Assembly: GCA_021160405.1 (NCBI GenBank)
Contig: JAGHCO010000236.1
Coordinates: forward strand, 1 to 6,556
From: Candidatus Aerophobota bacterium
GTDB taxonomy: Bacteria; Aerophobota; Aerophobia; Aerophobales; JAGHCO01
Reading direction: 5' to 3'
DNA length: 6,556 nt
A model generated the notes under the pieces. The model was not told where the DNA came from. It was given only the letters and a program-made list of their open reading frames with translations, and did no database searches. Position 1 is the stretch's first letter; each line of letters starts with the position of its first letter. Both the position numbers and the translations under genes were made by a program. Positions 1-6,240 of this stretch are shown here, one piece after another.

Positions 1-1
1 G

Positions 2-910
2 AAAATAGTTAAGCAAGAGGGAATTGCCTTTCCTCTTTTATTGGGAGATAGTAAAAAAATTGAAGAAAAAATTAATGAATTGGGAATTAAATCATCCAGT
101 TTGGAGATAATTGACTCTCTTAACTTTCCTAAAATGTCAGAGTATCTCTCTTTCTATTTAGAAATGAGAAGAGATCGTTATATCTCTAAGAAAACGGCCG
201 AGCTAATTTTAAGAAAGAGCCTTAATCTGGCTACTTTAATGGTCAAGTTAGGTGATGCAGATGGTGTTGTAGCTGGAGCTACTAATCTTACTGCCAGTGT
301 TTTAAAGTCAGGAATACTGATGATAGGTTTAAAAAAAGATATATCTATTCCTTCCAGCTTTTTCATTATGGTTATACCCAATAGTTCTGTAGGGGAGAAA
401 GGGGTTTTAATCTTTGCTGATGCTGCTGTTAATCCTAATCCTACTCCCTCCCAGTTAGCCGAGATAGCTATTTCTACAGCTAAAAGTGCCGAGATTTTAT
501 TAGGGTGGCAACCAAGAGTAGCTTTACTTTCCTTTTCTACTAAAAAGAGTGCCTCTCATCCTCTGGTAGATAAAGTAGTTAAGGCTACACAAATAGTTCG
601 AGAGAGAGCTCCTCATCTCTGTGTTGATGGAGATCTTCAGGCTGATGCTGCGCTTGTACCTGAAGTGGCCCAAAAGAAAGTAAAAAAAAGTAAGGTGGCT
701 GGTAGGGCAAATGTCTTAATCTTTCCCGACTTAAATGCAGGTAATATTGCTTATAAATTAGTGCAATATTTAGCACAAGCGCAAGCTTATGGTCCTATCC
801 TGCAAGGGTTTACTCGACCTATTAATGACTTATCTCGAGGAGCTAGCATTAAGGATATAGTCAACGTAATTACTATTACTGTGCTTCAGGCACAAGAAAA
901 GGGGACTTAA
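2..910 (+). CDS. pta: Phosphate acetyltransferase, 5'-truncated by window edge
   Basis: This cytoplasmic enzyme interconverts acetyl-CoA plus phosphate with acetyl phosphate plus CoA, the first step of the Pta-Ack acetate pathway. The frame is open back to position 2 and the residues before the TTG at 41 (EGIAFPLLLGD) match the family's N-terminal 'GIA.PILLGD' segment, so the gene begins before the window. About 302 codons are visible; families of this type run about 330 residues, so roughly 30 are probably missing. Visible signatures in order are GDADGVVAGA (251-280), FADAAVNPNP, SFSTKKSASHP, the DGDLQADAA stretch, FPDLNAGNI, GPILQG and DLSRG near 827-841, whose Ser-Arg pair corresponds to the active-site Ser-Arg described for archaeal Pta. 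The extended C-terminal match favours Pta over phosphate butyryltransferase. The TAA stop lies 2 nt before ackA, so the two are almost certainly co-transcribed. No frameshift is seen. Confidence 0.95.
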   Translation, partial: KIVKQEGIAFPLLLGDSKKIEEKINELGIKSSSLEIIDSLNFPKMSEYLSFYLEMRRDRYISKKTAELILRKSLNLATLMVKLGDADGVVAGATNLTASVLKSGILMIGLKKDISIPSSFFIMVIPNSSVGEKGVLIFADAAVNPNPTPSQLAEIAISTAKSAEILLGWQPRVALLSFSTKKSASHPLVDKVVKATQIVRERAPHLCVDGDLQADAALVPEVAQKKVKKSKVAGRANVLIFPDLNAGNIAYKLVQYLAQAQAYGPILQGFTRPINDLSRGASIKDIVNVITITVLQAQEKGT

Positions 911-912
911 GG

Positions 913-2133
913 ATGAATATTTTGGCCATAAATTGTGGGAGTTCTTCTATAAAATACCAGTTTGTGCAAATGAAAGAGAAAAAAGAAAAAGTTTTAGCTA
1001 AAGGATTGATAGAAAGGATAGGCAAAAAAAGTTCTTTCCAAATTCATTTTATAAACGGAAGAACTGTCCAAAAAAAAGGAGAGGTTAAAGATCATCGAAA
1101 AGGCCTGAGAAAGATCCTTGAGCTTTTAACTAATAAGGATAATGGAGTGATTAAAGACATTTCGGAGATCTCTGCTGTAGGGCATCGGGTAGTACATGGG
1201 GGAGAGAAATTTGTTAATTCCATATTAATTGATGATAAGGTAGTAGAGGCTATCCATATTTATACTTCTTTGGCTCCACTGCATAATCCCCCTAATCTTA
1301 CAGGAATAGAAATATCCCTAAGTTTACTCCCAAATGTTCCTCAGGTAGCCGTTTTTGATACAGCTTATCATCAAACTATTCCTCCAAGAGCCTTCTTATA
1401 TGCTTTACCTTACGAGTATTATGAAAAATACAAAATTAGAAGATATGGATTTCACGGAACTTCTCATCGCTACGTTGCTCAGAAAGCAGCAGAATTTTTG
1501 AATCTACCTATAGATGATTTAAGGATTATCACCTGCCATTTAGGTAACGGTTGTAGTATAACTGCTGTAAATAAGGGAAACTCTATAGATACTACTATGG
1601 GGTTTACCCCCTTGGAGGGTCTTGTTATGGGAACTCGCTGTGGGGATATTGATCCTGGGGTTATCTTATTCTTGATGGAAAAAGAAAAAATTGGACCCAA
1701 GCAAATGAACAATATCCTTAACAGGCAAAGCGGAATTATGGGAATATCTGGAGTAAGCAACGATATAAGGGATGTAAAAAAAGAGGCACAAAAAGGCAAT
1801 GAAAAAGCAAAGATAGCTTTGGAGATTTTTACCTATCGGATAAAAAAATATATCGGGGCCTACAGTGCCGTGTTAGGAGGAATAGATGTTTTAGTTTTTA
1901 CAGGAGGTATTGGTGAAAATGCGACAGATATTCGAGGAATGATTTGTGAGGGATTGGAGTTTTTAGGGATCCAGTTAGATAAGAGAAAAAATAATAAAAA
2001 TACTCAAAATGAGATTAGAATTATCAGCAAAAAAGATTCTTCTGTTAAAGTTTTAGTTGTTCCTACAGATGAGGAAAAAATAATAGCTCAGGAGACTTGG
2101 CGAATAGTCCAAAAATTAGCAACAAGAAAGTGA
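913..2133 (+). CDS. ackA: Acetate kinase
   Basis: This enzyme transfers phosphate from acetyl phosphate to ADP, giving acetate and ATP in the cytoplasm; it is reversible and completes the pathway begun by the upstream gene. The 406-residue length is normal for the family. An ASKHA-fold N-terminal motif, NCGSSSIKY, gives N7, S10 and S12. It is followed by GHRVVHGG (R92), APLHNPP, VFDTAYHQTIP (D149), YGFHGTSHRYV (H181), CHLGNGCS, the GLVMGTRCGDIDPG stretch (R242), FTGGIGEN and a C-terminal PTDEE (E387). These correspond to the substrate, catalytic and metal-ligand residues known in Methanosarcina acetate kinase, so the enzyme should be active. The ATG follows pta by 2 nt. An AGGGGA-like SD lies inside the end of pta and an AAGG directly abuts the ATG. 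The 38-nt gap downstream shows no terminator, so transcription probably continues into the GlmU-like gene. Confidence 0.97.
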   Translation: MNILAINCGSSSIKYQFVQMKEKKEKVLAKGLIERIGKKSSFQIHFINGRTVQKKGEVKDHRKGLRKILELLTNKDNGVIKDISEISAVGHRVVHGGEKFVNSILIDDKVVEAIHIYTSLAPLHNPPNLTGIEISLSLLPNVPQVAVFDTAYHQTIPPRAFLYALPYEYYEKYKIRRYGFHGTSHRYVAQKAAEFLNLPIDDLRIITCHLGNGCSITAVNKGNSIDTTMGFTPLEGLVMGTRCGDIDPGVILFLMEKEKIGPKQMNNILNRQSGIMGISGVSNDIRDVKKEAQKGNEKAKIALEIFTYRIKKYIGAYSAVLGGIDVLVFTGGIGENATDIRGMICEGLEFLGIQLDKRKNNKNTQNEIRIISKKDSSVKVLVVPTDEEKIIAQETWRIVQKLATRK

Positions 2134-2171
2134 ATTAAACAAAAAATTACAAAGCTTGCGGAGGTGAAGGA

Positions 2172-3446
2172 ATGAAAATCTGTATTTTTGAAGATGATAA
2201 GTATAAACTCCTTTATCCCTTATCTTTAACTCGGCCAGTTTTTGATTTAAAATGTGGGTATTTTACTCTCAGAGAAAGAATATCAGGAAACTTTTCAGAA
2301 GACATATGTTATCTTCTTAGAGATTATCTTGTTCCTTTTGCACAAAAGAAGCTCCCTAAAGCTGTTTTTAATGATCCGGATTTCTTAAAAAGTGACGATA
2401 TTCTTTTTATTAATGGACGTTGGTTACTCGGTAAAGGTGAGTTATGTTTAGAAGGAGAGGAGGAAGTAGGGGTATATAATGATACTATTCTTTACGTTCG
2501 AACTAAAAAAGAGACTATCCAGAGCCATTTTTCTTCCCAATTTAAATTTAAAACTCTCCTTTTTTCTCTTAACCAGATTGAACAGAAGTTACCTCATAAA
2601 GAGTTTAATAATGTGACTTTAATCACATATCCTTGGGATTTAGTGAATAATAACTCTAAGATTTTGTGTGAGGATTTTGAGTATACAGGGAAAAAAGGAA
2701 TTCAAGGGAGTTTCTCTCCTCAAGCAGCAATATATGGAGATGAAAGCAAAATATTTATAGCAAAATCAGCCCAAATCCACCCTTTCGTGGTTTTGGATAC
2801 AACGGAAGGGCCAATTTATATTGACGAGGAAGCTGTGATCTATCCTCATACTCGTATAGAGGGTCCCTCTTATATTGGAAAAGCAACCCACATTTTTCAA
2901 GCTAACATTAAACAGGGAGTTTCCTTAGGTCCTATCTGTAGGGTAGGAGGAGAAGTAGAAGAAAGTATCATTCATGGGTTTAGTAATAAATTTCATACCG
3001 GATTTCTGGGGCACAGCTATGTGGGAGAATGGGTTAATTTAGGAGCAATGAGTACTACCAGTGATATAAAAAATGACTTTAGCTCGGTTCAAGTATATAT
3101 TGAAGGAGAATTGCGAGATTCAAAGCAGATTAAAGTTGGATCATTTATTGGCGATCACAGTAAAATAGGAATTGGTTGTTTACTTAATACAGGAACAGTG
3201 GTTGGAGTGGGAGCTATTGTAGTTCCTTCGGGGGAAGTCCTTCCTAAATTTATTCCTTCATTTGTGTGGTATTTAAAGGGGAAATTTTATAAAGGATACG
3301 GATTTGGGAAAATAATAGAAGGCACTAAGGAACAAATGAAGCGAAGAAATATGGAAATGAGTGAGGAAGAGTATGAACTTTTAAGAGAGGTTTTTGAGCT
3401 GACTAAGGAAGAGAGAAATCAGTTGATTGCTAAAAGTAGAAGGTAA
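2172..3446 (+). CDS. GlmU-like sugar nucleotidyltransferase / left-handed beta-helix acyltransferase
   Basis: This 424-residue protein resembles the alternative bacterial GlmU-like family (putative UDP-GlcNAc diphosphorylase/GlcN-1-P acetyltransferase). Residues 1 to about 170 form a divergent nucleotidyltransferase domain with family signatures PLSLTRPVFDLKCG (16-29) and NGRWLL (81-86), in place of the classical GxGTRM pyrophosphorylase loop. Residues about 185-355 are hexapeptide repeats of a left-handed beta-helix. Within it, KFHTGFLGHSYVG (273-285) lines up with the AGHLTYLGDAEIG region of classical GlmU, placing H275 at the catalytic histidine. GEWVNLGAMSTTSDIKND follows and is typical of this subfamily. 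A charged helical tail (about 385-424) is also usual. A textbook SD, GGAGGTGA at 2160-2167, fixes the ATG. The likely role is to acylate and activate a hexosamine phosphate for cell-envelope or glycan synthesis. The exact sugar and acyl donor are unknown, and the adjacent ACP leaves an acyl-ACP donor possible. Confidence 0.82.
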   Translation: MKICIFEDDKYKLLYPLSLTRPVFDLKCGYFTLRERISGNFSEDICYLLRDYLVPFAQKKLPKAVFNDPDFLKSDDILFINGRWLLGKGELCLEGEEEVGVYNDTILYVRTKKETIQSHFSSQFKFKTLLFSLNQIEQKLPHKEFNNVTLITYPWDLVNNNSKILCEDFEYTGKKGIQGSFSPQAAIYGDESKIFIAKSAQIHPFVVLDTTEGPIYIDEEAVIYPHTRIEGPSYIGKATHIFQANIKQGVSLGPICRVGGEVEESIIHGFSNKFHTGFLGHSYVGEWVNLGAMSTTSDIKNDFSSVQVYIEGELRDSKQIKVGSFIGDHSKIGIGCLLNTGTVVGVGAIVVPSGEVLPKFIPSFVWYLKGKFYKGYGFGKIIEGTKEQMKRRNMEMSEEEYELLREVFELTKEERNQLIAKSRR

Positions 3447-3450
3447 GGAT

Positions 3451-3457
3451 AAGGAGG
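3451..3457 (+). promoter_or_regulatory. Shine-Dalgarno site fixing the acyl carrier protein start
   Basis: AAGGAGG is followed by five A residues and ATG at 3463. It lies just after the TAA of the preceding gene. It selects the ATG at 3463 over an in-frame TTG at 3427, which would add 12 residues inside the upstream gene and has no comparable SD. Confidence 0.85.
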
Positions 3458-3462
3458 AAAAA

Positions 3463-3711
3463 ATGCCAGTAAGAGAAAAGGTAAAGAAGATAGTTGCTAA
3501 GGTGTTACGGGTACCAGAGGAGAAAATTAGGGAAGAAAATCGGTTTGTTCAAGATCTGGGTGCCGAATCCATTGATAGTGTGGAACTTATGGCTGCTTTT
3601 GAGGCTGAGTTTAATATAGAGATTCCGCCTGAAGAAGGAGAAAGAGTCCAAACTGTAGGGGAGGCTATTAGATATATTGAGAATAAGCTTAAGGAGAAAG
3701 AAGAGAAATGA
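3463..3711 (+). CDS. acpP: Acyl carrier protein
   Basis: This small acidic cytoplasmic protein carries acyl chains on a 4'-phosphopantetheine arm. The 82-residue length is normal. The start at 3463 is chosen for its strong SD. The motif DLGAESIDSVEL (31-42) contains Ser36, the expected phosphopantetheine attachment site, at the same residue number as in Escherichia coli ACP. The helix II-III region FEAEFNIEIPPEEGERVQTVGEAIRYIENKL is typical of fatty-acid-synthesis ACPs. The usual DSL core reads ESI, a conservative change. No fab or plsX gene is visible nearby. Instead it sits between a beta-helix acyltransferase and a dehydrogenase, and its TGA overlaps the next ATG (ATGA at 3708-3711), implying translational coupling. 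It may be the general FAS II ACP or a dedicated carrier for this locus; the sequence alone does not decide, so the gene symbol refers to family similarity only. Confidence 0.93.
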   Translation: MPVREKVKKIVAKVLRVPEEKIREENRFVQDLGAESIDSVELMAAFEAEFNIEIPPEEGERVQTVGEAIRYIENKLKEKEEK

Positions 3712-4754
3712 TTAGATATGGAATAATAGGGTGTGGGAATGTATTTGAGAACTTTCAGGTAAGGCCTTTAATGTCTACAGAAGGGCTTAAGGTAGTAGGG
3801 GTTTGTGATATAGATGAAAAAAAAGTAAAACAGGTGCAAGAAAAATATAATATAAAAAAAGGAACTACTAATTACTATGATCTGCTAGGAGATAAAGAGA
3901 TTGATGTGGTGATAATTAACCTGCCTCAACATATGCATGTCCAACCTTGTTTAGATGCAGCTAAGGCAGGAAAACATATCTATGTCGAGAAACCAATAGC
4001 AACAACTTTAGAAGATGCTAAAAAAATAATTAATGCTTGTCAGCAAAATAATGTAAAGCTTTGCGTGGGGCATCAAAGGAGATTTATTAATGTTGAAATG
4101 AAGGCAAAGGAGTTAATAAAACAGGGGTATTTAGGGAAGATTTTTAAAGTAAGAGCAATTGCTTGTTGGTATGAGGAATGTGAAATTGAGAGTAGAAAAT
4201 GGTTACTCAATTTTGAGTTGGGAGGTGGTGGTCCCTTAATGCGCTGGGGTATCCATAAAACTGATACTTTAAGGTATTTACTTGATCAAGAAGCAATAAG
4301 AGTTTATGCAGAAGCTGATAGGTTCGTTCATCGAAGAGAAGATATTACGGTTGAGGATAATTGTGTAAGCTTGATTAGATTTAACGAAGGAACAATTGCT
4401 GAATTGGAGGTAAGTAATAGTCAATATGAGGGAGGGTTTAGTAGGGGTGAAACAATAGAGATGTGGGGAGATAAAGGAACTCTCTGGTACCAACCCTCAA
4501 CTGGCTTAATGGAATTTTATTCCAAAAAGAAGACAAATGTTGTGAACGAGGATAGTTTCATCAAACTAAAGTTAGAACCTGACCATAAAGAATTTATAAG
4601 GATACATCGAAAATTTATAGAAAGTATTGAAAAAGACCTAACCCCCCCTGTAACTGGTGAGGACGGATATAAAGCTTTAGAGATGGTAATAGCCTCTTAT
4701 AAATCAGCAAAAGAACTAAAAGCTGTTTCACTTCCTATTCCTGTAAAGAGTTAG
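3708..4754 (+). CDS. Gfo/Idh/MocA family oxidoreductase
   Basis: This is a probable cytoplasmic NAD(P)-dependent dehydrogenase of 348 residues acting on a sugar, sugar nucleotide or cyclitol; the substrate cannot be told from sequence. An N-terminal Rossmann fold (1 to about 120) begins YGIIGCGNV (4-12), has an acidic VCDID (32-36) after beta 2, as expected for NAD binding, and contains the family hallmark EKP at 94-96 with K95 as the probable catalytic lysine. The C-terminal alpha/beta domain includes GGGGPLMRWGIHKTD (172-186), with H183 and D186 where the family has its catalytic histidine and following aspartate. Arg179 occupies the position four before the histidine, where inositol dehydrogenases have Asp. 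The start overlaps the ACP stop by ATGA, with AAGGAG at 3691-3696. Its position between the GlmU-like/ACP pair and a sugar importer fits either nucleotide-sugar synthesis or catabolism of an imported sugar. Confidence 0.9.
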   Translation: MIRYGIIGCGNVFENFQVRPLMSTEGLKVVGVCDIDEKKVKQVQEKYNIKKGTTNYYDLLGDKEIDVVIINLPQHMHVQPCLDAAKAGKHIYVEKPIATTLEDAKKIINACQQNNVKLCVGHQRRFINVEMKAKELIKQGYLGKIFKVRAIACWYEECEIESRKWLLNFELGGGGPLMRWGIHKTDTLRYLLDQEAIRVYAEADRFVHRREDITVEDNCVSLIRFNEGTIAELEVSNSQYEGGFSRGETIEMWGDKGTLWYQPSTGLMEFYSKKKTNVVNEDSFIKLKLEPDHKEFIRIHRKFIESIEKDLTPPVTGEDGYKALEMVIASYKSAKELKAVSLPIPVKS

Positions 4755-4770
4755 GGTTAAAAAATTATAA

Positions 4771-4779
4771 AAGGAGGTG
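4771..4779 (+). promoter_or_regulatory. Orphan strong Shine-Dalgarno sequence
   Basis: AAGGAGGTG is a nine-base match to the expected anti-SD of 16S rRNA, but no ATG, GTG or TTG follows at a usual distance. It lies in the 81-nt gap before the binding-protein gene, which has its own SD (AGGAGGTG, 4821-4828) seven bases before its ATG. An ATA at 4791 is in frame with the binding protein but is not a normal start. A GTG overlapping the site itself (4777) would give a five-codon peptide but is too close to be served by it. It may be a ribosome standby site, a relic, or a leader element. No convincing promoter or terminator was seen in the gap. Confidence 0.45.
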
Positions 4780-4835
4780 GTTTTACTAACATAAAGACTC
4801 TGAGTTTAGTTCTATTACACAGGAGGTGTAAAGAA

Positions 4836-6149
4836 ATGAATAACTTTAAAAGAATGTGTGTATGGGTGTTAGTTATCTTCTTAATAGTGGGATCTTTTTC
4901 CTTGTGTAGTTTTGCTCAAAAGCCAAAGAAACTTGTGCTTGTTTCCCATAGGTATCCTGAGTTAAGTAGAATCTGGAAAGAAGAAATCTTTCCTCGTTTT
5001 GAGAGGGATTATGGGGTAAAAGTCGAAGCTATTACTACTCCACCTAAGCAGTACTTTCCAAAAGTACTTTCGATGTTTGCTGCAGGGGAGCAAATTGATG
5101 TTGTTAATGTCTGGACTATCTATTTAGGTGCGTGGGCTGAAAAGGGAATGCTTATTCCGGTTACCAATAAGCCAGAATTGAAAGAGTACGAAAAAGACTT
5201 GCTACCCCCGGTATGGGAAGGGTTAAAGTACAAAGGAGAGGTCTGGGGACTCCCTTACTATTCGGATATACTTAGTGCTTGGTATTATGAAGATAAGTTT
5301 AAACAGGCTGGATTAGCAAAGCCTCCTACAACATATGGCGAGCTTGTAGAACAGGCCCTAAAAATGAAGGAAGCAGGAATTTGTAAGTATCCTATTTTAT
5401 GGGTCGGTGGTTTAGGGAAGGAGCAGATCCCGTGGATGTGGTTCCAATTGACCTCAAGCCAAGGTGGTACTATCTTTGACAAAAATCTTAACTTAGTAAT
5501 AGGTCCGGGATCAGTAGCTTATAAAACACTGGAATGGTGGAGAAAAACGTTTTTAGAATGGGAAGTTTCAGATCCTATATCTCTTCAGTTACGATTTACT
5601 CCCGCGAGAAAAACATTTCAAACAGGAGATTACGCTTTTCTCCTCTTTATGCACAGATATTATATTAGACAGATAAATGATCCAGAAATATCTCCTATAG
5701 CAGGAAGAGTACGTGAGTTTATGATACCTGGAAATCACCGACCTTTAAGTTTTACTCTATTGTTCGCTGTAAGCTCTAACACTATAAATGAAGATTATGC
5801 ATGGAAACTTGTTCAATATGTTGGCGGTAAAATCAAGGGTGAACCCTTAGAGGCAAAGTTATTGGAATTGAGAGCTATGTTGGGAACTGGATATAAATCT
5901 CTTTTCTTTGATATAGAGACGAGAAAGGAGTGGAGTAAATATACTGATGTTGATTTCATCTTAGAGCAATGGAGAAAAGCTATTCCTCTTAAGGAAGTAG
6001 TTCCAGCTTTATATGAATCTTGGTATCCTGAATGGCAGGACTTTGTTGGAATACAATTACAGCAATGTCTTTCAGGAAAAATTAGTACAGCAGAAGCAAT
6101 CAAAGCTATGATTCAGAAGGCAGAAGAGTTAAAAGCAGTATCTCGATAA
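4836..6149 (+). CDS. ABC transporter extracellular solute-binding protein (family 1), probably sugar
   Basis: This 437-residue secreted protein would capture a solute, probably an oligosaccharide or related carbohydrate, and deliver it to membrane permeases. The leader has a basic start (K5, R6), a hydrophobic core at about 8-23 and a likely signal-peptidase-I site after SFA (A27). Cys24 is preceded by Leu and lacks a proper lipobox, so lipidation is unlikely. The mature part follows the family-1 plan: an opening beta strand KLVLVSHRY, FERDYGVKVEAI, then MFAAGEQIDVVNVWT, the KGEVWGLPYYSDI segment that leads into the ligand cleft, and PTTYGELVEQALKMKEAG. Numerous Trp and Tyr residues suit carbohydrate stacking. 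Length is usual for the family and no break is seen. The start is supported by AGGAGGTG seven bases upstream. A MalF-type permease follows after a hairpin. The ligand cannot be named from sequence. Confidence 0.92.
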   Translation: MNNFKRMCVWVLVIFLIVGSFSLCSFAQKPKKLVLVSHRYPELSRIWKEEIFPRFERDYGVKVEAITTPPKQYFPKVLSMFAAGEQIDVVNVWTIYLGAWAEKGMLIPVTNKPELKEYEKDLLPPVWEGLKYKGEVWGLPYYSDILSAWYYEDKFKQAGLAKPPTTYGELVEQALKMKEAGICKYPILWVGGLGKEQIPWMWFQLTSSQGGTIFDKNLNLVIGPGSVAYKTLEWWRKTFLEWEVSDPISLQLRFTPARKTFQTGDYAFLLFMHRYYIRQINDPEISPIAGRVREFMIPGNHRPLSFTLLFAVSSNTINEDYAWKLVQYVGGKIKGEPLEAKLLELRAMLGTGYKSLFFDIETRKEWSKYTDVDFILEQWRKAIPLKEVVPALYESWYPEWQDFVGIQLQQCLSGKISTAEAIKAMIQKAEELKAVSR

Positions 6150-6204
6150 ATCTGTTTGGAAGACTGGTGAGTAAAAGGAAACAAAGGTAGAAAAAGTGGA
6201 GCAT

Positions 6205-6230
6205 TCCAGTCCCCCTCTTGGGGGACTGGA
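6205..6230 (+). promoter_or_regulatory. Strong intercistronic stem-loop between binding protein and permease genes
   Basis: An exact 11-bp inverted repeat, TCCAGTCCCCC (6205-6215) and GGGGGACTGGA (6220-6230), encloses the tetraloop TCTT; one more T-A pair (6204/6231) can be added. It is by far the most GC-rich element in an AT-rich window. It is followed by AAAAGTAAG rather than a T run, so it is not a normal intrinsic terminator on the + strand, and the reverse strand has no adjacent T run either. By analogy with malE-malF and other importer operons, it probably protects the abundant binding-protein mRNA from 3' exonucleases or partly attenuates transcription, giving more binding protein than permease. 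That role is inferred. Confidence 0.75.
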
Positions 6231-6240
6231 AAAAGTAAGA

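Noticed and set aside
41..43. TTG as the start of pta
   Set aside because: The frame is open back to position 2 and the residues before the TTG match the conserved Pta N-terminal segment, so the gene is cut by the window edge rather than starting here.
1479..1799. 106-codon open frame on the minus strand inside ackA
   Set aside because: It lies entirely antisense to a highly conserved gene and its translation resembles no family I know. Other minus-strand open frames at 178-381, 585-776, 4278-4493, 5285-5482 and 5813-6103 are rejected for the same reason.
3427..3462. In-frame TTG start for the acyl carrier protein
   Set aside because: It lies inside the preceding gene with no good SD, and would add a charged 12-residue tail not seen in ACPs. 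The ATG at 3463 has AAGGAGG before it and puts the phosphopantetheine Ser at residue 36.
4742..4771. Promoter with a TATAAA -10 element upstream of the binding protein
   Set aside because: TATAAA at 4766 is unremarkable in AT-rich DNA and no acceptable -35 lies at the right distance.
4777..4794. Five-codon leader peptide starting GTG in the gap before the binding protein
   Set aside because: The GTG overlaps the SD itself, leaving no spacing, and the peptide (VVLLT) shows no regulatory codon run.
4854..4910. Lipoprotein signal at Cys24 of the binding protein
   Set aside because: The residue before the Cys is Leu and the preceding residues do not form a lipobox; SFA followed by Q gives a better ordinary cleavage site.
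6205..6231. Rho-independent terminator after the binding-protein gene
   Set aside because: The hairpin is strong but is followed by AAAAGTAAG with no T run on either strand, and the permease of the same transporter follows directly.
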